From the NCBI GenBank assembly GCA_016223165.1, contig JACRPO010000012.1, positions 705,755 through 769,754 of the forward strand: DNA of 64,000 nucleotides. Reading direction: 5' to 3'. Source of the stretch: Burkholderiales bacterium. GTDB taxonomy: Bacteria > Pseudomonadota > Gammaproteobacteria > Burkholderiales > Burkholderiaceae_C. This document shows, piece by piece, positions 35,536-44,465 of the stretch. Each line of letters opens with the position of its first letter. The first letter of the stretch is position 1. Below the pieces are notes generated by a model. It had not been told where the DNA came from. It saw only the letters and a list, made by a program, of their open reading frames with translations, and ran no database searches. Position numbers and translations under genes: made by a program.

Positions 35536-36477
35536 TCAGCCGCCGCCCGGGGCGGCCTGTGCCAGGGCAGCCTTCACCGAGGCCACCTGCCGGCGCGAGA
35601 CCGCCAGCCACTCGTCGGCCGCGCCGGCGCCGCCGATGCGCACCGCCCAGCCGTCGCCACCCTCCTCGTCGAGACCCGGCCGCAACTCGAGCGCGCGGAT
35701 GGCGGTGAGCGCGACGAGCGCGTTGCGGTGCACGCGCAGGAAACCCGGGCCCAGGCGCTGCTCGAGTTCGTTCAGCGATTCGTCGACGACCAGCTGCTGG
35801 CGGGCCGTGCGCACGAACACCGCCTTGTGCTCGGCGCGCAGGCTCAGGATCTCGTCGTGCGGCAGGCGCAGCACACGGCCGCGCTCGTGCAGCAGGAGCA
35901 CCGGCCGCACCGGCGCCGCACCGGCGGTGCGGCCGGGTGCGCCGGCCATGCCGAAGGCGGGCGCGGCCGCTGCCGCCTGCGCCCGCTGCGCGCCTACCCA
36001 TTGCGCCACGCGCGCGAGCGCCTGCTGCAGGCGCTCGCGCCGCACCGGCTTGGTCAGGTAGTCCAATGCCTGCAGGTCGAAGGCTTGCAGCGCATGGCCG
36101 GCATGGGCGGTGACGAACACCACCGCCGGCGGCCGCGGCAGGCCGCGCAGCGTGGCGGCGAGCGCCAGGCCGCTCGGCCCGGGCAGGCCGATGTCGAGCA
36201 GCACGGCGTCGATGCGCCCGCCCGCCCCTGCGCCTGCATCTTCGCCGCCCTCGCCGCCCCCGCCGGGCTCGCCGGCCCGCACCTGCCCAGCGGGCCCGGG
36301 ATGCCCGGCAAGCCCTGCCAGCACCGCCTGCGCCGCGACGGCCGAGTCGGCCTCGGCGACGACGCGTGCCGTCGGCTCGGCCACCTCCTCGACGAGACTG
36401 CGCAGCCGCAGGCGTGCCGGCGCCTCGTCGTCGACGAGAAGCAGCCGTAGCGGCGCCGCCGCATCAGGGCCGGCCAT
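35536..36477 (-). CDS. algR: LytTR-family response regulator (AlgR-like)
   Basis: Response regulator with a receiver (VDDEAPARLRLRSLVEE; phosphoacceptor Asp95 in VLLDIGLPGPSGL; YLTKPVRRERL) and a C-terminal LytTR DNA-binding domain (about 205-310, including HDEILSLRAEHKAVFVRT and FLRVHRNALVAL). A Gly/Pro/Glu-rich insertion of about 30 residues (57-88) interrupts the receiver between the first helix and the Asp-bearing strand, raising length to 313. In Pseudomonas AlgR controls twitching and alginate; here the regulon is unknown. The partner kinase gene is upstream, 65 nt away. Confidence 0.9.
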   Translation of the reverse strand: MAGPDAAAPLRLLLVDDEAPARLRLRSLVEEVAEPTARVVAEADSAVAAQAVLAGLAGHPGPAGQVRAGEPGGGGEGGEDAGAGAGGRIDAVLLDIGLPGPSGLALAATLRGLPRPPAVVFVTAHAGHALQAFDLQALDYLTKPVRRERLQQALARVAQWVGAQRAQAAAAAPAFGMAGAPGRTAGAAPVRPVLLLHERGRVLRLPHDEILSLRAEHKAVFVRTARQQLVVDESLNELEQRLGPGFLRVHRNALVALTAIRALELRPGLDEEGGDGWAVRIGGAGAADEWLAVSRRQVASVKAALAQAAPGGG

Positions 36478-36542
36478 GCCTCGCGACCCGGCCAAAGGGC
36501 GGTCAACGGGATCGGGTGTCGTCGTGGTCACCGCGGTGGCTC

Positions 36543-37745
36543 TCACGGTGCGGGCAGGATCACGCGCGCGCGGAACACCGGCACCGGCGCGCTGCCCTCG
36601 CTGCCACGTTCCTCGTCGCGCCAGACATCGCATTGCGCCGCCACGTCGTGCAGCAGCCGCAGGCGTTCGCGCAGGTTGTGCAGCGCCATGCCGTTGCCGG
36701 GCACGCCGGCCTCCTCGCCGAGGCTGTTGCTGACCATCACTTCCACCTGGCCGCGTTGCACCGTCGCCTGCACGCGCACCCAGCCGCCCGCGGCGAGCGG
36801 CTCGATGCCGTGGCGCACCGCGTTCTCCACCAGGGGCTGCAGCATCAGCGGCGGCACGCGCGCGCTCGCCGCCCGTGGGTCGATGCGCCACAGCACCGTC
36901 AGGCGCGAGCCGAAGCGCACCTGCTCGATGGCCAGGTAGCGGCGCGCCAGCTCGATCTCTTCGGCCAGCGACACCGAAGCGCCGGCATCGGCCAGCGCGA
37001 CGCGGAAGAGCTCGGCCAGGTCCTCGAGCACCGCTTCGGCCTTGCCGGGATCGACACGCACGAGCGCGATGGCCGTGTTGAGGGCGTTGAACAGGAAGTG
37101 CGGGCGGATGCGCGACTGCAGCTCGGCCAGCCGGGCGTTGGCATAGGCCGGCTGCCACAGGCGCGCCCGCACGTCCAGCCACGACCAGAGCGCCGCCGAG
37201 AAGCCGAGGCCGGCCAGCGCCACGGCGGCAGCGCGCAGCGGCTCGGGCTGGGCCGCCAGGTCAACCCAGGTGAGCGGCAACCAGCCCGCCAGCGCCGCCG
37301 CCGCACCGAGTGCCAGCACGATGCCGGCGCGCAGCGACGGCCGCAGCCGGCGCAGCGGCCGGCCGAGCGCACAGACGATGACCAGCCACAGCACGGTGCC
37401 GACGACGCCCGCGAAGGCCAAAGCCGCGGTGCGCTCGCCCCAGTGCAGCACGGTGTTCGCGCCCGACAGCGCCACCAGCGCCAGCACCCCTTGCACGCCG
37501 AGCACCGCACGCAGGGCCAGCGCCGGGTGGCAGACGTCGAAGGCGGCCGCCGCCTGCTCGCGCAGCCGCGCCTGCTCTTCGGTGAGCGGGTCGAAGTGCG
37601 AGGCCGAGAAGCGCGCTGCGTCGGCGTCGCCCACGTTGCCCCACTGCGAGGTGTCCGGCCACAGGCTCGACGGGCGGCTCAGCGTGGACTGGAAGTCGCT
37701 GTCGGCGTCGCTCGTGGCGGTGGAGGGTCGCGCGGCGGTTGCCAT
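36543..37745 (-). CDS. algZ: LytS-type membrane histidine kinase (AlgZ/FimS-like)
   Basis: Sensor kinase of the His_kinase/HATPase family that pairs with LytTR regulators. About four membrane helices (roughly 78-200) precede the phosphoacceptor region SRIRPHFLFNALNTAIALV (His near 216), LQPLVENAVRHGIEPLA (N-box) and GNGMALHNLRERLRLL (glycine box). A conserved-looking soluble N-terminus (SLWPDTSQWG) and a Cys in FDVCHP precede the membrane part. 400 residues. Divergent from argH across a repeat-bearing gap; the argH-algZ-algR linkage is conserved from Pseudomonas to Burkholderiales. Confidence 0.9.
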   Translation of the reverse strand: MATAARPSTATSDADSDFQSTLSRPSSLWPDTSQWGNVGDADAARFSASHFDPLTEEQARLREQAAAAFDVCHPALALRAVLGVQGVLALVALSGANTVLHWGERTAALAFAGVVGTVLWLVIVCALGRPLRRLRPSLRAGIVLALGAAAALAGWLPLTWVDLAAQPEPLRAAAVALAGLGFSAALWSWLDVRARLWQPAYANARLAELQSRIRPHFLFNALNTAIALVRVDPGKAEAVLEDLAELFRVALADAGASVSLAEEIELARRYLAIEQVRFGSRLTVLWRIDPRAASARVPPLMLQPLVENAVRHGIEPLAAGGWVRVQATVQRGQVEVMVSNSLGEEAGVPGNGMALHNLRERLRLLHDVAAQCDVWRDEERGSEGSAPVPVFRARVILPAP

Positions 37746-37810
37746 CGGGGAGTGGGTTGGCCGGGCAGGCGGCGCCGGGATAATAAGAACATCGGCTCAT
37801 CGTCCGGAGC

Positions 37811-37880
37811 TGCCCGGCACTATCCGGCACCATCCGGCACCATCCGGCACCATCCGGCACCATCCGGCACTACACGGCGC
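37811..37880. repeat. 10-bp tandem repeat (CATCCGGCAC) between algZ and argH
   Basis: Seven consecutive 10-bp units, four identical (CATCCGGCAC) and three degenerate at the edges, occupy the divergent gap. They lie about 65 nt from the algZ start and 77 nt from the argH start, so copy number could alter promoter geometry; a 10-bp unit is close to one DNA helical turn. Confidence 0.92.
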
Positions 37881-37957
37881 TGCCGATCAGAACATCGGCC
37901 GCACCCGGGCTCAATCCCCAAAGACCTCCTCCACCTCTGCACCGCCTTCGCTTCCCC

Positions 37958-39358
<1,401 letters not shown>

Positions 39359-39507
39359 GGTTGGGGTCCTTTCTCCGCTCGCCGGTGCGAAATTGCCGCC
39401 GCGGGCGGGGCGCGGCGCGGGCGGCGGGGGCGTGACCTACATGCGCCGGTGCCACCGGTCGATATGGCGGGGGCTGTGGCCATCGTCCTGGCCCGTCCGG
39501 AGTCCTC

Positions 39508-40056
39508 ATGCGCCTCGCCCGCCGCGGCTTCACGATCGTCGAGGTGATCGTCGTCGTCGTCGCCATCGGCCTCATCGCCGCCCTCGCCCTGCCCCACCTC
39601 GGAAGCCGCCAGCGCGAACAGCGCATCGCCAAGCTGCACTCGGCGCAGGTGGCCGTGCAGTCCGCCGCCGCGCTGATGCATGGCGTGGCGCGGGCCCGCC
39701 ACAACCAGCCGCAACCGGCTTGCGCGGCCACCGGCTTCGGCGCCAACCCGCCGTGGCTGAACGTCTCGGGCAACGGCAACCTGTGTACCGACAGCGCTCG
39801 GGTGCAGGTGGCCCTGCTCTACCCCGCGCCGACGCTCGCCGGCATCGTGGCGAGCGCAGGCCTCGTGCCGGTGGCCGGCACGCCGAGCGCCGCGCAGCTC
39901 GCCGTCGAGGGCTACGAGGCCCACTCCGCGCCCGACGGCCTCCGCGTGCAGGTCAGCGGCGGCCAGGATGCGGCGCGCTGCGCCTTCGTCTATCGGGCGC
40001 CGCAGGCGCTCGGCGCTGCGCCGGCCGTGACCGGCGTCGAGACCAGCGGCTGCTGA
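39508..40056 (+). CDS. Type IV prepilin-like protein
   Basis: Begins with a classic class III signal: short basic leader MRLARRG, cleavage before Phe8, and FTIVEVIVVVVAIGLIAAL with Glu at mature position 5, the hallmark of type IV pilins and type II secretion pseudopilins. The rest (182 residues) has two Cys pairs (CAATGFG...LCTD and ARCAF...SGC near the C-terminus) that could form disulfides as in minor pilins. No pilus or secretion assembly gene is adjacent, so it must use machinery encoded elsewhere. A GGAGTC ribosome site lies before the ATG. Confidence 0.85.
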   Translation: MRLARRGFTIVEVIVVVVAIGLIAALALPHLGSRQREQRIAKLHSAQVAVQSAAALMHGVARARHNQPQPACAATGFGANPPWLNVSGNGNLCTDSARVQVALLYPAPTLAGIVASAGLVPVAGTPSAAQLAVEGYEAHSAPDGLRVQVSGGQDAARCAFVYRAPQALGAAPAVTGVETSGC

Positions 40057-40072
40057 GCGGCGGCCCGCGTCG

Positions 40073-40402
40073 TCAGCCCGCGCTGTGTGCCGCGGTGCCG
40101 GTCTCGTCGCTGAACCAGCTGAGCAGGATCAGCGCGGCCGCACCGCCCACCGGGAACAGCGCCACCGCCAACGCCACCCAGCCGAACGCCGAGCGGCGCA
40201 TGCGGCGCGCACCGATGGCGAGGAAGATCCAGTGCAGCAGCAGCGCTGTCGCAAGCACGAGCGCATTGCCGACGACAAAGGCCACCGCGGTGAGATAGCG
40301 CTCGGAGAACGGCGGCAGAAAGAGCAGCAGCGAGGCCACCGCCACCACCAGGGCCACGGTGGACGCGGTGAGCGCGCGCTGGGCGGGGGTCTCTCGAGGC
40401 AT
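40073..40402 (-). CDS. Small three-helix membrane protein
   Basis: Function unknown. 109 residues with three predicted membrane helices (about 12-30, 39-60, 72-95) separated by short loops, one basic (ARRMRRS). ATG 40402 is preferred since it opens with MPRETPAQRALTAS before the first helix; the same frame is open further upstream without family-like sequence. Convergent with the prepilin gene (stops 16 nt apart) and downstream of a 9-bp repeat tract. Confidence 0.65.
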   Translation of the reverse strand: MPRETPAQRALTASTVALVVAVASLLLFLPPFSERYLTAVAFVVGNALVLATALLLHWIFLAIGARRMRRSAFGWVALAVALFPVGGAAALILLSWFSDETGTAAHSAG

Positions 40403-40505
40403 GGCCGCTCCCGGGCAGCTGGGCAAAGCAGAATCGATCGCATGGAGCCACCGTGCCACGCCGGCACGAGGCGCCATTCACTCGCCCGCAGTGTAGGAGC
40501 TCGCC

Positions 40506-40550
40506 GGCCTCGGTGGCCTCGGTGGCCTCGGTGGCCTGGGTGGCCTTGAT
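40506..40550. repeat. 9-bp tandem repeat (GGCCTCGGT), intergenic
   Basis: Three perfect and two degenerate 9-bp units lie upstream of the small membrane protein gene and downstream of the DUF5666 operon. The surrounding 40403-40649 gap holds no other feature I can support. Confidence 0.9.
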
Positions 40551-40649
40551 CCCGCCTCGATCCCGCCGTGATCCCCCGCCTTGACCCCGATGCTTGTCCG
40601 GCTGCACAAGGCCAGGCCCGGCCGCCTGCCGCTAACCGCCCACACTCCG

Positions 40650-41954
40650 CTAGCGGAACCTCACCTCCAGCGCGTCCAGCCGCGCCCCGTTGCCCACCGA
40701 GAGGACACCGCGCACCTCCACCGCACGCCCGGCGACCAGGTCGGCGGGGCCGCCGTCCTTGAATTCCAGGCCCGGCCGCGTCAGGCCCACCGCGATGCCG
40801 CGCAGCACCAGGCTCGTGCGATCGGCGGCCACCGACTCGATGGGGCCGCGCAGTTCGAAGCCGCGTGCGCGCTCGAACTCGTCGCTGCGAACTTCCACGC
40901 GCGTCGCCACGAGCACGCCGGCGCGCAGGCTGCCGACCACCTCGACGCGGGCACCGAGCGCGAGCGTGCCGCCGTTGATGACGGCCGCGCTCGCGTCGAC
41001 CGGCCGCCCATCCACGCGCAGGCTGGCAAGCGTCGTGAACAGGCTGACGTGGCCCTTGATCGAAACGACGTCGAGATCGGGCAGCACGCGCTGGGCGGTG
41101 CCGAAGCGCAGCACCTGCCAGCGCCCGAGCAGGCCGGGCCCGTCGGTGGCGACGAAGAGGCGGACGAAGCTGCCGACGGCCAGGTCCGACGGCGTCGCCG
41201 CGGCCGAGCCGTAGGCGAACAACGCCGTGCCGACGCGCAGCGTGCGGTTGCCCTCGTCGAGCGCGTTGACGACACCACGCAGGCGGTACACGGCCACCGA
41301 CGCGCGGCGCTCCACGCGCGTGGCGCGCAGGCGGGCGAGGCCGGCGTCGTAGAGGCCGTAGACCTCGACCACCTGCCCGGGGGCGAGAGCCGTCAGGCCG
41401 GCGGCGGTCGTGGCGTCGAAGACGGTGGTCTGGTCGACCGCGACGCGCTGGCCGAGCACGACGAAGCCGTCCGCCTCGACGCTCTCCACCGGCCCGACGA
41501 CGGCGCTGTCGAAGCGCACGCGGCTGGCGCGCGCGCCGCCGCCGACGATGGCGTCGCTCTCGATCTCGACGGTCATGCCCAGGCGCAGGTCGGCGCGCGT
41601 GCGCGCGCTGCTGTCGCCGTCCTCGACGACGGCCAGGCTGTCGTCGAAGACGATGCCGTTGACGATCACCGAGCCGAACCCGGTGATCGGGCCCGAGGCA
41701 TAGCCCGTGCCGCCCTCGCCCACGCCGCCGCCGCAGCCCGACAGCGGCGCACAAGCGCCGAAGACGGCGAGAGTGGTCAGCAGGGCGGCGGCGCCACGGC
41801 GCTGCCTGGCCACCGGGGCGTGCGGGGCGAACGAGGCGAACCTGGTCAAGGGCGCCGAGATGGCCGCTGCCACAGCGCTGGCCGCCGAAGCTGACGCGGC
41901 CCAGGCATCGCGCAGGCGCGCCGGGATGGAGGAGAGGGGTGGCAGGTGGTTCAT
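40650..41954 (-). CDS. DUF5666-domain lipoprotein (second copy)
   Basis: Exported protein of unknown role, made of repeated beta-barrel-like DUF5666 modules; four or five segments of the type VEVYGLYDAG, VRLFVATDG and VEVRGVLSVG each close a module. The lipobox LSGC places the lipid Cys at 74 when the ATG at 41954 is used; that ATG overlaps the upstream gene's stop (ATGA) and has AAAGGA nine nt before. A GTG at 41813 would give a textbook lipoprotein signal (Cys27), so the start is unsettled. Paralogue of the protein at 43003-44220: both have SGPIxGFGSVIVxG after the lipobox. Confidence 0.82.
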   Translation of the reverse strand: MNHLPPLSSIPARLRDAWAASASAASAVAAAISAPLTRFASFAPHAPVARQRRGAAALLTTLAVFGACAPLSGCGGGVGEGGTGYASGPITGFGSVIVNGIVFDDSLAVVEDGDSSARTRADLRLGMTVEIESDAIVGGGARASRVRFDSAVVGPVESVEADGFVVLGQRVAVDQTTVFDATTAAGLTALAPGQVVEVYGLYDAGLARLRATRVERRASVAVYRLRGVVNALDEGNRTLRVGTALFAYGSAAATPSDLAVGSFVRLFVATDGPGLLGRWQVLRFGTAQRVLPDLDVVSIKGHVSLFTTLASLRVDGRPVDASAAVINGGTLALGARVEVVGSLRAGVLVATRVEVRSDEFERARGFELRGPIESVAADRTSLVLRGIAVGLTRPGLEFKDGGPADLVAGRAVEVRGVLSVGNGARLDALEVRFR

Positions 41955-42952
41955 TTCTTGGGGTCCTTTGCGGCCGGCCCTTGGCGGCGCGCCGATGAGC
42001 GGCGGGCCCGCACCGGGCCCCGCGGGGCGTTGGGATCGCCGGGCGCCTGGGGCGTGCCCGGCACCTCCTGGTAGGCATAGAGGCCGAGGCGCACGCGCGA
42101 GCGCGGCCCCTGGGCGGCGGGATCGGCGGCATCGGCGGCGGCATCGGCGGCGATGCGCGCCTCCAGCGCCGGCACGAGGGCCTGGCGCAACGCCGCCCAC
42201 TGCTCGCGCAACAGCGGCCGCAGCGCCTCGAGCGAGGCCGCACTCAGGCCCTCGGCGAAGAGCGCCTGCTCCAGATGCGGCGGGCGGCCCGAGGCGAGCA
42301 CGTTGTCGACCGCTGCACGCAGGTGGTCGCCGACGTTCTCGCCGAGGAAGCCGAGCATGCGCACGCGGTCGCCACTGGGCACGAAGGCGTCGCCCTGCAG
42401 CGCCACCGTGTCGGCGGCTTCGTCCAGGCGCGCGAGCCCCAGGCGGCAGAGCTCGTCGAGCAGGCTGCGCGGATGCACGTCGCGCGTGATGTCCTGTGCC
42501 AGCGCCTCGAAGCTCGGCGCCGGCCCCAGGCGCGGCAGCACGCGCGGCTGGCCGGCCACGTCACGCCAGCCGGGATGCGTGCGCCAGTGCGCATAGACCT
42601 CGCCCGCCGCCGAGCGTGGCGGCCGCCGCGGCGCTGCCGGCCCGCCCCGCTGCGGTGCCGGTGCCGTGAGGCGCGTCACCTCGCGCCGGTTGATGCCGGT
42701 GGTGGTGGCGATGCGGCTGACCTTGCGATGCTCGGCGAGCCCGGGGTGGGCGGCCGATGCCGCCTCGACGAACGCCCTCTTCAGCATTTCCTGCGCTGCC
42801 GCGTAGGGCAGGCCGCGCGCGACGGCCAGCCGCGCCACCGGCGCGAGCAACTGCGCCAGCGCCTCGTGCAATGCACGCAGCTCGGGGCTGCCATCGCTGG
42901 CGGCCCCGAGCGGGTCGGCGTCCTTGTCGGCTGCGGGCTTGTCGGCGGCCAT
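41951..42952 (-). CDS. DUF6502 protein with helix-turn-helix, candidate operon regulator
   Basis: Unknown function, 333 residues. N-terminal helices include LAPVARLAVARGLPYAAAQE and KRAFVEAASAAHPG, followed by VSRIATTTGINRREVTRL (78-95), a convincing helix-turn-helix. The middle has a HWRTHPGWRD segment and the C-terminus is Ala/Asp-rich and basic, partly built from an ATCGGCGGC 9-bp repeat near 42110-42155. No signal peptide, so it is cytoplasmic, unlike its exported neighbours. It sits between two DUF5666 genes on the same strand; with the palindrome in the operon promoter this suggests a local DNA-binding regulator (inference). Confidence 0.75.
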   Translation of the reverse strand: MAADKPAADKDADPLGAASDGSPELRALHEALAQLLAPVARLAVARGLPYAAAQEMLKRAFVEAASAAHPGLAEHRKVSRIATTTGINRREVTRLTAPAPQRGGPAAPRRPPRSAAGEVYAHWRTHPGWRDVAGQPRVLPRLGPAPSFEALAQDITRDVHPRSLLDELCRLGLARLDEAADTVALQGDAFVPSGDRVRMLGFLGENVGDHLRAAVDNVLASGRPPHLEQALFAEGLSAASLEALRPLLREQWAALRQALVPALEARIAADAAADAADPAAQGPRSRVRLGLYAYQEVPGTPQAPGDPNAPRGPVRARRSSARRQGPAAKDPKK

Positions 42953-43002
42953 TCGGTGGGTTGGAGGGGCGGCCCGGGCCGCCCCTTGCACCTTACTTCA
43001 CC

Positions 43003-44220
43003 TCACTTGAACTCGATGCGTCGGGCTTCGATGCGCGTGCGGTCGACCGAGATCACGCCCTTCACCTCGACGATCTTGCCATCGGCGAGCGTGGCTTCGG
43101 TGCCGTTGCGGTACTCGACCGTGCCGCCGTACCAGATGGTGAGGCCGCGCAGCGCGAAGGTCTTGGCCGTGGTGTCGAGGTTGCCCATCTCGCCGCGGAA
43201 CTCGAGCAGGCGGCGGCCGAAGTCGCGCCGGTCCTCGATCTCGACCTTGGTGGCGACGAGCACGCCGCCCACGATGGCGCCTTCGACCTCGACGCGCGCG
43301 CCGAGCACGATGCCGGTGGTGCCGTCGGGGAAGGCGGCGTTCGAAGCGTCGACCTGGAGGCCGTTGATCTCGAACGACTGCGCCGACGTAAACACGGTGA
43401 TCACGCCCTCGACATGCGCTTCGGGCCGCGGCTCGAACGTGCGCACGCTGTGGCGCAGGCGGATCGCCACCCAGGCGCCGTTGACCTGGGTGGTCTGCAG
43501 CAGCACGCGCACGAACTGGCCGTTGGCGAGGGTGCTCGGCACGTCGGCATTGGGCACGCCGGCGTAGTTGACGAGCTCGCTGCCGATCTTGAAGGTGCGG
43601 GCGGTGGTGTCGAGCTCCGAGATCACGCCGCGCAGGCGGTACTCGGTGGCGCCGGCCTTGGGGGCGATGCGCGTGGCGACGAAGCGGCTGTTCGCGCGGT
43701 CGAAGAGGCCGTGCACCTCGTAGACGCCACCCACCGTGATGCCGCCGATGCCGCCGGTGATGGCGGCATCGAACACGGTGCTCGTCGTCACGAGCACGGT
43801 CTGGCCGAGCAGCATCATCGTGTTGCTGGTGCCGTCGACCGCGCTCACCGGGCCGACGAGGGCGCCGCCGAGCATGATGCGCAGCGCCACCGCGCGCGCC
43901 TCGGCGCGGTTGATGTGGCCGGCATCGATGTCGATGACGCAGCCGAGCTTGAGGTCGCCGCGCGTCGAGAGGTTGCCGTCCTCGTCGACGATGAGGGCGA
44001 GCGTGTCGTCGAAGCGCACGCCGCCGACGATGACCGAGCCGAAGCCCGAGATCGGGCCGCTCGTGTAGCTGGCCGCGGTGGACGTGCCGGCATCGGTGCT
44101 GTCGCCGCCGCCGCCGCCGCAGGCGGCCAGCAGCGAGCTGGCGCCGAGCGAGGCAGCACCGAGCAGCAACTGGCGGCGGGTCGGCTGGGGCAGGCGTTGG
44201 ATGGTTGAGAGTCGGGACAT
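43003..44220 (-). CDS. DUF5666-domain lipoprotein with Tat-like signal (first copy)
   Basis: First gene of the operon, 405 residues. The N-terminus combines a twin-arginine motif (PTRRQLLLG, Arg15-Arg16) with a clean lipobox LAAC (Cys34), so export as a Tat lipoprotein is likely. The mature part repeats DUF5666 modules of about 70-90 residues, each with a VEVxGxxD or VRVLLQTT type strand; examples are VYEVHGLFDRAN and VEVEGAIVGGVLVATKVEIE. About 35-40% similar by eye to the protein at 40650-41954. Role unknown; beta-barrel modules suggest binding or cell-surface structure rather than catalysis. Confidence 0.82.
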   Translation of the reverse strand: MSRLSTIQRLPQPTRRQLLLGAASLGASSLLAACGGGGGDSTDAGTSTAASYTSGPISGFGSVIVGGVRFDDTLALIVDEDGNLSTRGDLKLGCVIDIDAGHINRAEARAVALRIMLGGALVGPVSAVDGTSNTMMLLGQTVLVTTSTVFDAAITGGIGGITVGGVYEVHGLFDRANSRFVATRIAPKAGATEYRLRGVISELDTTARTFKIGSELVNYAGVPNADVPSTLANGQFVRVLLQTTQVNGAWVAIRLRHSVRTFEPRPEAHVEGVITVFTSAQSFEINGLQVDASNAAFPDGTTGIVLGARVEVEGAIVGGVLVATKVEIEDRRDFGRRLLEFRGEMGNLDTTAKTFALRGLTIWYGGTVEYRNGTEATLADGKIVEVKGVISVDRTRIEARRIEFK

Positions 44221-44282
44221 GGCGGGCTCCGGTTCGGGGTGCTCGTTCCTGCGGCAACCTCCCTGGCCACCGCTCGAGCCGC

Positions 44283-44311
44283 AGTATAAATGTGCAACTC
44301 GCACATTTCAA
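44283..44311 (-). promoter_or_regulatory. Sigma-70 promoter of the DUF5666-DUF6502 operon
   Basis: On the minus strand TTGAAA (44306-44311) and TATACT (44283-44288) are separated by exactly 17 nt, five of six matches to each consensus. It is the best sigma-70 promoter in the window and points at the first DUF5666 gene, 62 nt from the -10 to the ATG. Confidence 0.8.
44288..44308. promoter_or_regulatory. Perfect palindromic operator in the promoter spacer
   Basis: AAATGTGC-AACTC-GCACATTT is an 8-bp perfect inverted repeat with a 5-nt centre, half-site centres 13 bp apart, exactly between the -35 and -10 hexamers. A dimeric protein bound here would block RNA polymerase, so repression is expected. 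The DUF6502 product of the same operon is the obvious candidate. Confidence 0.75.
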
Positions 44312-44465
44312 TGTCGAATTGTTTCTGCCCGGAGAAGATTCCTTCGGCCAGGGGAGGCGCCCAAGCCGCGCCTGGCGGGTCGATCGGCGTCGATCGGGGC
44401 CGGCCGCCGCCAGGAGGCCGCGCTAACCTCGCGCCGCTCGCCCCCTAGCACTTGCCTCGCCCCGC

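Noticed and set aside
37811..37880. Possible CRISPR array
   Set aside because: The 10-bp units are contiguous with no spacers; it is a minisatellite.
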